Assembly: GCA_034769895.1 (NCBI GenBank)
Contig: CM068368.1
Coordinates: forward strand, 690,509,877-690,573,876
Source: Magicicada septendecula
Taxonomy: Eukaryota > Arthropoda > Insecta > Hemiptera > Cicadidae
Length of the DNA: 64,000 bases
Reading direction: 5' to 3'
Made by a program: the position numbers and the translations under genes
The notes under the pieces: generated by a model
What the model saw: only the letters and a program-made list of their open reading frames with translations
What the model was told of the DNA's origin: nothing
The model's database searches: none
Shown here: positions 31,034 to 42,726 of the stretch, piece by piece
Position numbering within the stretch: position 1 is the first letter of the stretch
How the letters are laid out: each line of letters begins with the position of its first letter

Positions 31034-33648
31034 TGTAATAAGTAACCGCTTACGTACCTCTTTTAAATTATTTTATTATCACACGTCGCTTGTCTTTTAT
31101 TTCAAAATCTGTCGTTAAATAATTTTTAACTTTTTTATTTAATTTAATCAATTCAATTAGGATATTTTGTTTAATTAAATTAATTTTATTTGATTAATTA
31201 ATTGTTGTAATCCCAGTTAGTTGAATGTAGTTAGCTTTTGGAGACATCTCGAAGTTCATTAGCACTTCCGTTGAACTATATCCTCTGTGTACTGTAAGGT
31301 GTAGTTTTGACAAAGTTATTAAATAATTCAAACCTTCACGTACCTTTTGTGTCGTACTGGAAGTTCAGATGGTCTCAATTTGTCAGTAAACTGTAAAGTT
31401 TTCACAAAAAAACAGTATGACTGCATTGTTTGTTATTAAGTGAGCTAGTTTGCTTTTACTTGGGCGCCATCTGGAATTTCTGGTTAATATTCCATAAATG
31501 AATTTATTAGAATAATAAAATAAATAATTTTGATTGATGTTAACTTGTTTGTTGATTGAGTAATTAAAATAATATCATTAATTAATTTCCTTCTGGTCTA
31601 TTTATTTAAATTTAACTGTTGGCGCTTCACACGTTCAAATAGCCAACTTGACTGGTTGATTGCTTTGAATTCGCAACTCATTTACTTGAAAAAAATAATT
31701 AATCACTGTTTCAATAAAAACTGATAATGTTTGAAAAATAACAATTCTCTTATTTATTGCTCACTATTTGCTTATTTCAACTTAATACATTCAAATTAAT
31801 AACATTAACGGATTACACTGTATCCGGCTTTAAACTATACTAACCCAGTGGGTTGGCAATGATAACTCTGACAATAATTAGACGTTTGTTTACAAATATT
31901 TCATACCTCAAGGGTGGTTTCTTTTAAATTACAGGTTAAAACGCCTATGCCTTGCGTTACGATGCTATTATAAGAATTGAATTTATTATATTAGACACCT
32001 TTAATCGTTTAAATTGATTGACGAAAAGTTTGTCAAAACTCAGCAAGTTCGCACCTCTAGTAAAGACAACACTACTGGTTTCGATGCACTTTAATAATTT
32101 ATACGTCATCACTGTTGATTACTCTGATGATAATTTTGGTCTGGAGTCTTGTAGTTCCTGATCGAATGCAATTTGACAAAATATGTGTTGTTTACTCTTG
32201 CTTCTGTATATATAGTCTCTTGAGATCGACGCTAGGCTTCACTAACTAATTTCTAAGGTAATTCCTGATTGGTTGGAAATGATGTCAAGATGAGGTCATT
32301 CTATTTTTAGCTATTACATAATTGTATTCAACGCGTGGTTTTCGTTGTTCTTATTATTCCTTGTATTTATCCAAAATTCACAAAATTTATTATGCTAACA
32401 TTTATATCTCAGTTATTTTAATTACAAATTAGGTTTTATAAATAGCATCGTATTGCTTATTTCTTTCTTGTCATTTTGATATGAATTGATGCAAGTTTGG
32501 TTACATCTGTCATTCATAAATTCTATTTTAATAATAGCCTATTCTAAATAATGCATTGTTTTAAGCGTCTTCTGCTAAACGTTGCAGATCCGATTTTAAC
32601 ATTTTTTAATATTTATTTAACTCTCCTTAATTTCTATTCTGAACATAATTATTTTATTGAAATGAACATATTATTATTTATAATTGCTACATCCAGCTGA
32701 ACATTATTAATCATTATTACACATTTGTTGATTATTATTTATAGACTGCTTTACTTCACTATTCTTTTTTCAACATTATTCTTATTTACTATACTTATAA
32801 TATTACACATGGTATGGTGATTTGCACCTTTTTCAATATTCTTATTACTATATCTTCCTATGCTTTGTAAGGTCTCTACATGATTATGATATTCATGATT
32901 TGGTTGGGTCATCATTGGTTTGTTGTTATTTCAGTGTTCTCTTTAGTATAGACTTCACATAAGTTGTGTGTCTTTACTTTGAGTTTTTTATTAGATTAGT
33001 TATTGCTCATTGAGTAATCTCCACTCATCTTAAGCCATTCTTTTGGTTTACATATTTCATTATAAGGTTTTGTTCCTTGACTGACAATACATCCTTTTAC
33101 ATATTTTATATTCTTATAACATTATCTAAATACATTTAGTTGTTACCTTGATGTTATTTAGTTATTATCATTATTATAATATATACAATTTGTTCTCTCA
33201 TTATCTTTCATAGTTCATGATTAACAATAATATATTTCCTTATGTTTGTCATTCAAATTATTACTTTGCCATTATTCAGCTAGCGTGCTGTTTATAATAA
33301 TAATACATGTTAAAAAATATCATTTCTGTCATCTTTTATTTTACTCACGCTATTTGACTTGGTTTATTAAAGGTTTGTTAGGCTCACTTAAACAGTCTAT
33401 TTGGGAACTAGTTTTGTCAATTTGTCTTTGTCAAATTCTCTGTTTATGTTGTAGTGTCATATTATGCTGATAGCAGTTTTACTACTGTTCACTTGAAGGT
33501 CTTATCTCCTTTCAATCTTTGATGGTTTATGATTTTAATGCTATTATATTCTTCCTTGTTACCTATACTTGGTTCTTACTCATAATTATTTTGGTATTAT
33601 TCACTCATCTGGTGGTTTTATGAGTATGGAACGTTTTGTGACGTTACA
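31034..33648 (-). repeat. Array LTR 3 (2615 bp, short variant)
   Basis: The first short-variant LTR: from about 31974 a segment of roughly 78 bp stands where LTRs 1-2 have 347 bp. Many point differences from LTRs 1-2 are shared with LTRs 4-8 (for example CATAAATGAAT). Confidence 0.92.
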
Positions 33649-34907
33649 TATGCTCCCCTCTCAAAATTGATAATTTGGGAAAAACAAGTTTCTTGGTTTG
33701 ATGAAATTATCAGTTTAATTTTAGTTATTTATAACACTCCTGCTTTCTTCTTATATAACTCAATGGTTGGTTGTGTATTGGTTTTGACTTTGTTCTTCAT
33801 TAGTCTCCTTTACTTAGCATACAAATAATTGTGGTCGGTTGTTTCATTTGATTGGTTATTTGTTGATTCATTCATTTGTTCGTATCATAATAATTTCCCT
33901 GTTCTCCTGTTGTAATACATTACTCCTTCTCATTAAACGCACTTTGATTCATATAACAATTCTCCTTTTCCATTCCATTACCTCAATGTTGTTTATTTTA
34001 TCCCTGAAATACAATAATTCCCTAACATTTTTTCCCTAACATTTATAGTTGGTTCGGAGTCAGAGGGGCTCTCTTGGCATCCATTCTCCGCCGTTCCTTA
34101 ACTATATACTCACAGATCAGAGGAATCTTCATCTCTGTCTGAAACAATAAAAGCTGTACATAACAACAGTTGCACTATCACAACATATTAGACATAATAT
34201 ATAATTCATAATTCATTATAAAACATTACATTCATTTATTAGAATACGCAAGGGATTAGAGGTTCCATTACATATATTCCATTACTATTTCACTTCTGAT
34301 GCTTTATCAATTCATTTAAAATATTATTCTTCACAGGTAATTGGTTAACATAACTCGACATATATGCTGTATTATCATAAGCTTGTTGTTGTTCATCAAT
34401 ACTATATTAGATGTTGGTTTCATTATTATATACCTTTTTTTCACATTTATTTTCATCACTATTTAATTATGCAGTTATATTTATAAATTCATCATCACAT
34501 TATACTGTAGTATTCTATGCTTCCCCATTTTCATCATAATTCATTCATAATATAGATTATATAATAGTTTGTAACATTTCTAGGTTGGTTGGTTCTTTTA
34601 ATTATTCATTTAAGTAATTGTGTCATTAGCATCATTCTTTTGTTAGTCATTTAATCATTATCTCATTCTATTTATTATACACTTTATATTAGTTGGATTG
34701 TTCATGGTATCGTCTAGTCTTCGTCTGTATCCGGTAATTAGTTTATTTCGATTTATCGTTAGTTTTATATATTTTAATTAGGTTCACATAATTCTTCTTC
34801 TCTGATTTGCTTTATTCGGTATCCATAAAATCCGTCCCTTTTCTCCAATGGTTGTTTGAACTTGGTTTATCCGTGGTCGATTATTCTCGTCGCTCTGGTT
34901 CGTTGGA

Positions 34908-36290
34908 TTACCTTCGTTTCAGATTGATTTCTGTACTGGTGGTGTATCTCTCTATCATTCGGCTCTTCCACTTTGCTGCTACCAAATTTTCGTTTATTTT
35001 ACGGTCTTCCGTCATGGTTCGAACTACTTCCGTGGTTGTTGATTCCTTTTGAATTAACTGACCTTGTAATTTTTCTGTTATCCGTGGTTGGTGGTTCTCA
35101 TTCATTCTTTTATGGATTCCGTTTATTTTCCGGCAGAATTTTTCCCTGCGTTTTTCGTTGTCTTCTAAGAATATTTCCATTGTCTTCTTCACTGGTTCAT
35201 CCATATTGTTTCTTAATCGTTTGAATTGTTCACTCATAATCTCCATTAATTCTCCATGCTCCTTGGTTAGTTTTGGTTTTTTCGCCTCTTCTAATCTCTC
35301 CGGGAAGTCACGTGAGGTTCGTTTAGATTTTGTAAATTGACTTACTTCTCTTGGTTCAGTAATTGGTATATTGTGCACCTTAACTAATCCACTTTTGATC
35401 ATTTCCAGTCCTTCTCGTGTATTTATTATTTTCTTTGGATGTATTTTTTCTATTTTCTTTATTTTCTGAATTACTTGGTTCTTTACACCTTTAGTGTTGA
35501 TTTCTATGTGCTTACTATTGTCTTTGTTTCTGTTACGTTTATTTTCAGATAACAATGTACTTGTGTCTTCTTCATTTTTTGTTTGTTTACCATTATCTTC
35601 AGAAGCACTCTCTAGCGTTGTATCCCATTGTTTGAATCCACTGTCCATCGTTTTCTTGAGTTGATCTAATTTTTCATGAGTTCCTTGGTATGCTTCCTTC
35701 ACCATTTGGGGAAATTGTTCCCTCATAAACTTTATCATTAAGTCCAGGAATTTTTCATTTTCTGTTTGCGCGGTTCCATCAGGTGGGTTTTCTATGGTAT
35801 TACCTCCTGTAACCTCCACTTCAGGCGTTTTCGTACCATTGGTTTCTTTTAATTTTTTCTTTAATGGTTCTGGATTTTTATCTGTATTTTCTATGATTGT
35901 TTTTATTGATTGTTTATTTTCACTTATTATTTCTTCGGTGTCTTTATTATTCATTTTCGTTATATCATTATTATTATTTATCTTCTTATAGAGGGTTTCC
36001 ATGTTTTTATTCACGGTTTCACTGTGTTCATTTAAAGGTTCGTATGCTTTATTATTATCATTTTCTTTTATCGGTTCGATCACTAGTTTAGTATTTATGA
36101 TTTCTTCCTCTTTTTTATTATTATCATCTATAGTCTGTTCTTGAGTATTTTTATTTAACTCTTCTTTTAGTGATTCTGTGGATTTCTTACTATCGTCCAT
36201 CTTCTTATTCATCTCCATTATTCTCTCTTCTCGCACCTCATTTAATTCTTTCCTCCATTCACAAATGTCTTCTCTGGATTGATCAAACAT
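34908..36290 (-). CDS. ORF2, gag-like coiled-coil protein, 460 aa, unit 3
   Basis: The intact reference copy. ATG at 36288-36290. Residues 1-110 are charged and predicted helical (MFDQSREDICEW, then KELN/EELNK repeats); 110-160 is Asn/Lys rich low complexity; 180-230 has FLDLMIKFMREQFPQMVKEAY; 340-400 has another helical stretch (MEIMSEQFKRLRNNMDEP); the end is basic (INLKRR). No CCHC knuckle, protease or polymerase motif. The frame is open upstream of the ATG for about 35 codons to a TGA. Composition and place suggest a gag that could assemble or bind RNA; that is inference only. Confidence 0.7.
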   Translation of the reverse strand: MFDQSREDICEWRKELNEVREERIMEMNKKMDDSKKSTESLKEELNKNTQEQTIDDNNKKEEEIINTKLVIEPIKENDNNKAYEPLNEHSETVNKNMETLYKKINNNNDITKMNNKDTEEIISENKQSIKTIIENTDKNPEPLKKKLKETNGTKTPEVEVTGGNTIENPPDGTAQTENEKFLDLMIKFMREQFPQMVKEAYQGTHEKLDQLKKTMDSGFKQWDTTLESASEDNGKQTKNEEDTSTLLSENKRNRNKDNSKHIEINTKGVKNQVIQKIKKIEKIHPKKIINTREGLEMIKSGLVKVHNIPITEPREVSQFTKSKRTSRDFPERLEEAKKPKLTKEHGELMEIMSEQFKRLRNNMDEPVKKTMEIFLEDNEKRREKFCRKINGIHKRMNENHQPRITEKLQGQLIQKESTTTEVVRTMTEDRKINENLVAAKWKSRMIERYTTSTEINLKRR

Positions 36291-36352
36291 AACCCTTATC
36301 CATTCTCTTAACTCTACATTTTCCGTTTGTATCGGTTTCTCTGGTTGTGTGA

Positions 36353-36703
36353 TTAATTGTCTCCATTGTTCATACTCCTCCTGTGTATATTGCTGTCACA
36401 TGTGCGTATATTCCCCTTTCTTTCGTTTTTCATTTGTGTTTCATTCTTGTATAATCTCTTCCAATCAGCCTTAGTCATTCCTTCCATCTTTTTATCGTTA
36501 TTATTGTGGATTGTCCCGGTAGACTCTTCTTTATTACACTTTGCTTCTAGCTTCCACATTTCATCATAAATATCTTCAAATGACATTTTGTTGTTCGGTA
36601 TCAACTTTATACTCGCACGACTCATCTGTGCTCGTTCGTGATCCGTGGTATTTTCAAAAATATAATCCATATCTCTGGTGATTTTTTTAAATAATACTGT
36701 CAT
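36353..36703 (-). CDS. ORF1, unit 3
   Basis: 116 codons, same variant as units 1 and 2 (1-nt insertion near the end). Confidence 0.6.
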   Translation of the reverse strand: MTVLFKKITRDMDYIFENTTDHERAQMSRASIKLIPNNKMSFEDIYDEMWKLEAKCNKEESTGTIHNNNDKKMEGMTKADWKRLYKNETQMKNERKGNIRTCDSNIHRRSMNNGDN

Positions 36704-36883
36704 CCATTCCGCGGAGCTTAATCGTCTCTATGGTTCGGGCATCTTCTTTTCTGGTTGTAACATCGCTCTTCTTGGTATGGTCGTTTTACTGTAACTGCCG
36801 GGCTAAAGTAGACTAATTGAAATAAAATATTCGTATCCTTTATTCTCCTGTCTACTCAAAGCCGCTCTAGTTGGTCGCCACTT

Positions 36884-39498
36884 TGTAATAAGTAACCGCT
36901 TACGTACCTCTTTTAAATTATTTTATTATCACACGTCGCTTGTCTTTTATTTCAAAATCTGTCGTTAAATAATTTTTAACTTTTTTATTTAATTTAATCA
37001 ATTCAATTAGGATATTTTGTTTAATTAAATTAATTTTATTTGATTAATTAATTGTTGTAATCCCAGTTAGTTGAATGTAGTTAGCTTTTGGAGACATCTC
37101 GAAGTTCATTAGCACTTCCGTTGAACTATATCCTCTGTGTACTGTAAGGTGTAGTTTTGACAAAGTTATTAAATAATTCAAACCTTCACGTACCTTTTGT
37201 GTCGTACTGGAAGTTCAGATGGTCTCAATTTGTCAGTAAACTGTAAAGTTTTCACAAAAAAACAGTATGACTGCATTGTTTGTTATTAAGTGAGCTAGTT
37301 TGCTTTTACTTGGGCGCCATCTGGAATTTCTGGTTAATATTCCATAAATGAATTTATTAGAATAATAAAATAAATAATTTTGATTGATGTTAACTTGTTT
37401 GTTGATTGAGTAATTAAAATAATATCATTAATTAATTTCCTTCTGGTCTATTTATTTAAATTTAACTGTTGGCGCTTCACACGTTCAAATAGCCAACTTG
37501 ACTGGTTGATTGCTTTGAATTCGCAACTCATTTACTTGAAAAAAATAATTAATCACTGTTTCAATAAAAACTGATAATGTTTGAAAAATAACAATTCTCT
37601 TATTTATTGCTCACTATTTGCTTATTTCAACTTAATACATTCAAATTAATAACATTAACGGATTACACTGTATCCGGCTTTAAACTATACTAACCCAGTG
37701 GGTTGGCAATGATAACTCTGACAATAATTAGACATTTGTTTACAAATATTTCATACCTCAAGGGTGGTTTCTTTTAAATTACAGGTTAAAACGCCTATGC
37801 CTTGCGTTACGATGCTATTATAAGAATTGAATTTATTATATTAGACACCTTTAATCGTTTAAATTGATTGACGAAAAGTTTGTCAAAACTCAGCAAGTTC
37901 GCACCTCTAGTAAAGACAACACTACTGGTTTCGATGCACTTTAATAATTTATACGTCATCACTGTTGATTACTCTGATGATAATTTTGGTCTGGAGTCTT
38001 GTAGTTCCTGATCGAATGCAATTTGACAAAATATGTGTTGTTTACTCTTGCTTCTGTATATATAGTCTCTTGAGATCGACGCTAGGCTTCACTAACTAAT
38101 TTCTAAGGTAATTCCTGATTGGTTGGAAATGATGTCAAGATGAGGTCATTCTATTTTTAGCTATTACATAATTGTATTCAACGCGTGGTTTTCGTTGTTC
38201 TTATTATTCCTTGTATTTATCCAAAATTCACAAAATTTATTATGCTAACATTTATATCTCAGTTATTTTAATTACAAATTAGGTTTTATAAATAGCATCG
38301 TATTGCTTATTTCTTTCTTGTCATTTTGATATGAATTGATGCAAGTTTGGTTACATCTGTCATTCATAAATTCTATTTTAATAATAGCCTATTCTAAATA
38401 ATGCATTGTTTTAAGCGTCTTCTGCTAAACGTTGCAGATCCGATTTTAACATTTTTTAATATTTATTTAACTCTCCTTAATTTCTATTCTGAACATAATT
38501 ATTTTATTGAAATGAACATATTATTATTTATAATTGCTACATCCAGCTGAACATTATTAATCATTATTACACATTTGTTGATTATTATTTATAGACTGCT
38601 TTACTTCACTATTCTTTTTTCAACATTATTCTTATTTACTATACTTATAATATTACACATGGTATGGTGATTTGCACCTTTTTCAATATTCTTATTACTA
38701 TATCTTCCTATGCTTTGTAAGGTCTCTACATGATTATGATATTCATGATTTGGTTGGGTCATCATTGGTTTGTTGTTATTTCAGTGTTCTCTTTAGTATA
38801 GACTTCACATAAGTTGTGTGTCTTTACTTTGAGTTTTTTATTAGATTAGTTATTGCTCATTGAGTAATCTCCACTCATCTTAAGCCATTCTTTTGGTTTA
38901 CATATTTCATTATAAGGTTTTGTTCCTTGACTGACAATACATCCTTTTACATATTTTATATTCTTATAACATTATCTAAATACATTTAGTTGTTACCTTG
39001 ATGTTATTTAGTTATTATCATTATTATAATATATACAATTTGTTCTCTCATTATCTTTCATAGTTCATGATTAACAATAATATATTTCCTTATGTTTGTC
39101 ATTCAAATTATTACTTTGCCATTATTCAGCTAGCGTGCTGTTTATAATAATAATACATGTTAAAAAATATCATTTCTGTCATCTTTTATTTTACTCACGC
39201 TATTTGACTTGGTTTATTAAAGGTTTGTTAGGCTCACTTAAACAGTCTATTTGGGAACTAGTTTTGTCAATTTGTCTTTGTCAAATTCTCTGTTTATGTT
39301 GTAGTGTCATATTATGCTGATAGCAGTTTTACTACTGTTCACTTGAAGGTCTTATCTCCTTTCAATCTTTGATGGTTTATGATTTTAATGCTATTATATT
39401 CTTCCTTGTTACCTATACTTGGTTCTTACTCATAATTATTTTGGTATTATTCACTCATCTGGTGGTTTTATGAGTATGGAACGTTTTGTGACGTTACA
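36884..39498 (-). repeat. Array LTR 4 (2615 bp)
   Basis: Nearly identical to LTR 3; one difference seen is GACATTTG for GACGTTTG near 37732. Confidence 0.92.
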
Positions 39499-40751
39499 TA
39501 TGCTCCCCTCTCAAAATTGATAATTTGGGAAAAACAAGTTTCTTGGTTTGATGAAATTATCAGTTTAATTTTAGTTATTTATAACACTCCTGCTTTCTTC
39601 TTATATAACTCAATGGTTGGTTGTGTATTGGTTTTGACTTTGTTCTTCATTAGTCTCCTTTACTTAGCATACAAATAATTGTGGTCGGTTGTTTCATTTG
39701 ATTGGTTATTTGTTGATTCATTCATTTGTTCGTATCATAATAATTTCCCTGTTCTCCTGTTGTAATACATTACTCCTTCTCATTAAACGCACTTTGATTC
39801 ATATAACAATTCTCCTTTTCCATTCCATTACCTCAATGTTGTTTATTTTATCCCTGAAATACAATAATTCCCTAACATTTTTTCCCTAACATTTATAGTT
39901 GGTTCGGAGTCAGAGGGGCTCTCTTGGCATCCATTCTCCGCCGTTCCTTAACTATATACTCACAGATCAGAGGAATCTTCATCTCTGTCTGAAACAATAA
40001 AAGCTGTACATAACAACAGTTGCACTATCACAACATATTAGACATAATATATAATTCATAATAAAACATTACATTCATTTATTAGAATACGCAAGGGATT
40101 AGAGGTTCCATTACATATATTCCATTACTATTTCACTTCTGATGCTTTATCAATTCATTTAAAATATTATTCTTCACAGGTAATTGGTTAACATAACTCG
40201 ACATATATGCTGTATTATCATAAGCTTGTTGTTGTTCATCAATACTATATTAGATGTTGGTTTCGTTATTATATACCTTTTTTTTTCACATTTATTTTCA
40301 TCACTATTTAATTATGCAGTTATATTTATAAATTCATCATCACATTATACTGTAGTATTCTATGCTTCCCATTTTCATCATAATTCATTCATAATATAGA
40401 TTATATAATAGTTTGTAACATTTCTAGGTTGGTTGGTTCTTTTAATTATTCATTTAAGTAATTGTGTCATTAGCATCATTCTTTTGTTAGTCATTTAATC
40501 ATTATCTCATTCTATTTATTATACACTTTATATTAGTTGGATTGTTCATGGTATCGTCTAGTCTTCGTCTGTATCCGGTAATTAGTTTATTTCGATTTAT
40601 CGTTAGTTTTATATATTTTAATTAGGTTCACATAATTCTTCTTCTCTGATTTGCTTTATTCGGTATCCATAAAATCCGTCCCTTTTCTCCAATGGTTGTT
40701 TGAACTTGGTTTATCCGTGGTCGATTATTCTCGTCGCTCTGGTTCGTTGGA

Positions 40752-42134
40752 TTACCTTCGTTTCAGATTGATTTCTGTACTGGTGGTGTATCTCTCTATC
40801 TTTTGGCTCTTCCACTTTGCTGCTACCAAATTTTCGTTTATTTTACGGTCTTCCATCATGGTTCGAACTACTTCCGTGGTTGTTGATTCCTTTTGAATTA
40901 ACTGACCTTGTAATTTTTCTGTTATCCGTGGTTGGTGGTTCTCATTCATTCTTTTATGGATTCCGTTTATTTTCCGGCAGAATTTTTCCCTGCGTTTTTC
41001 GTTGTCTTCTAAGAATATTTCCATTGTCTTCTTCACTGGTTCATCCATATTGTTTCTTAATCGTTTGAATTGTTCACTCATAATCTCCATTAATTCTCCA
41101 TGCTCCTTGGTTAGTTTTGGTTTTTTCGCCTCTTCTAATCTCTCCGGGAAGTCACGTGAGGTTCGTTTAGATTTTGTAAATTGACTTACTTCTCTTGGTT
41201 CAGTAATTGGTATATTGTGCACCTTAACTAATACACTTTTGATCATTTCCAGTCCTTCTCGTGTATTTATTATTTTCTTTGGATGTATTTTTTCTATTTT
41301 CTTTATTTTCTGAATTACTTGGTTCTTTACACCTTTAGTGTTGATTTCTATGTGCTTACTATTGTCTTTGTTTCTGTTACGTTTATTTTCAGATAACAAT
41401 GTACTTGTGTCTTCTTCATTTTTTGTTTGTTTACCATTATCTTCAGAAGCACTCTCTAGCGTTGTATCCCATTGTTTGAATCCACTGTCCATCGTTTTCT
41501 TGAGTTGATCTAATTTTTCATGAGTTCCTTGGTATGCTTCCTTCACCATTTGGGGAAATTGTTCCCTCATAAACTTTATCATTAAGTCCAGGAATTTTTC
41601 ATTTTCTGTTTGCGCGGTTCCATCAGGTGGGTTTTCTATGGTATTACCTCCTGTAACCTCCACTTCAGGCGTTTTCGTACCATTGGTTTCTTTTAATTTT
41701 TTCTTTAATGGTTCTGGATTTTTATCTGTATTTTCTATGATTGTTTTTATTGATTGTTTATTTTCACTTATTATTTCTTCGGTGTCTTTATTATTCATTT
41801 TCGTTATATCATTATTATTATTTATCTTCTTATAGAGGGTTTCCATGTTTTTATTCACGGTTTCACTGTGTTCATTTAAAGGTTCGTATGATTTATTATT
41901 ATCATTTTCTTTTATCGGTTCGATCACTAGTTTAGTATTTATGATTTCTTCCTCTTTTTTATTATTATCATCTATAGTCTGTTCTTGAGTATTTTTATTT
42001 AACTCTTCTTTTAGTGATTCTGTGGATTTCTTACTATCGTCCATCTTCTTATTCATCTCCATTATTCTCTCTTCTCGCACCTCATTTAATTCTTTCCTCC
42101 ATTCACAAATGTCTTCTCTGGATTGTTCAAACAT
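40752..42134 (-). CDS. ORF2, unit 4, 460 aa
   Basis: Intact from the ATG at 42132-42134. Distinguishing changes: MFEQ start, MIKSVLVK (as in unit 7), TMMEDRK (as in units 5-6) and KSQKIERY (unique). In the upstream open extension a TGG codon reads TTG (42207-42209) only here. Confidence 0.7.
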   Translation of the reverse strand: MFEQSREDICEWRKELNEVREERIMEMNKKMDDSKKSTESLKEELNKNTQEQTIDDNNKKEEEIINTKLVIEPIKENDNNKSYEPLNEHSETVNKNMETLYKKINNNNDITKMNNKDTEEIISENKQSIKTIIENTDKNPEPLKKKLKETNGTKTPEVEVTGGNTIENPPDGTAQTENEKFLDLMIKFMREQFPQMVKEAYQGTHEKLDQLKKTMDSGFKQWDTTLESASEDNGKQTKNEEDTSTLLSENKRNRNKDNSKHIEINTKGVKNQVIQKIKKIEKIHPKKIINTREGLEMIKSVLVKVHNIPITEPREVSQFTKSKRTSRDFPERLEEAKKPKLTKEHGELMEIMSEQFKRLRNNMDEPVKKTMEIFLEDNEKRREKFCRKINGIHKRMNENHQPRITEKLQGQLIQKESTTTEVVRTMMEDRKINENLVAAKWKSQKIERYTTSTEINLKRR

Positions 42135-42213
42135 AACCCTTATCCATTCTCTTAACTCTGCATTTTCCGTTTGTATCGGTTTCTCTGGTTGTGTGATTAA
42201 TTGTCTCAATTGT

Positions 42214-42546
42214 TCATACTCCTCCTGTGTATATTGCTGTCACATGTGCGTATATTCCCGTTCTTTCGTTTTTCATTTGTGTTTCATTCTTGTATAATCT
42301 CTTCCAATCAGCCTTAGTCATTCCTTCCATCTTTTTATCGTTATTATTGTGGATTATCCCGGTAGACTCTTCTTTATTACACTTTGCTTCTAGCTTCCAC
42401 ATTTCATCATAAATATCTTCAAATGACATTTTGTTGTTCGGTGTCAACTTTATACTCGCACGACTCATCTGTGCTCGTTCGTGATCCGTGGTATTTTCAA
42501 AAATATAATCCATATCTCTGGTGATTTTTTTAAATAATACTGTCAT
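42214..42546 (-). CDS. ORF1, unit 4, 110 aa
   Basis: Lacks the 1-nt insertion of units 1-3, so its tail reads TGIYAHVTAIYTGGV and its stop overlaps the open part of the ORF2 frame. Joining the two here would need a +1 shift, against -1 in units 1-3. Confidence 0.6.
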   Translation of the reverse strand: MTVLFKKITRDMDYIFENTTDHERAQMSRASIKLTPNNKMSFEDIYDEMWKLEAKCNKEESTGIIHNNNDKKMEGMTKADWKRLYKNETQMKNERTGIYAHVTAIYTGGV

Positions 42547-42726
42547 CCATTCCGCGGAGCTTAATCGTCTCTATGGTTCGGGCATCTTCTTTTCTGGTTG
42601 TAACATCGCTCTTCTTGGTATGGTCGTTTTACTGTAACTGCCGGGCTAAAGTAGACTAATTGAAATAAAATATTCGTATCCTTTATTCTCCTGTCTACTC
42701 AAAGCCGCTCTAGTTGGTCGCCACTT

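Larger units (their letters stand above)
33649..36883 (-). mobile_element. Array internal region 3 (3235 bp)
   Basis: Has the ORF1 variant of units 1-2 but an undeleted ORF2, so it looks like the parent type of internal regions 1-2. It is flanked by the matching LTRs 3 and 4. Confidence 0.9.
39499..42726 (-). mobile_element. Array internal region 4 (3228 bp)
   Basis: Carries a 7-bp deletion near 40060 (ATTCATAATAAAAC), also seen in regions 5-8, and a longer T tract near 40280. It is mosaic: some ORF2 variants match region 7, others regions 5-6. Confidence 0.9.
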
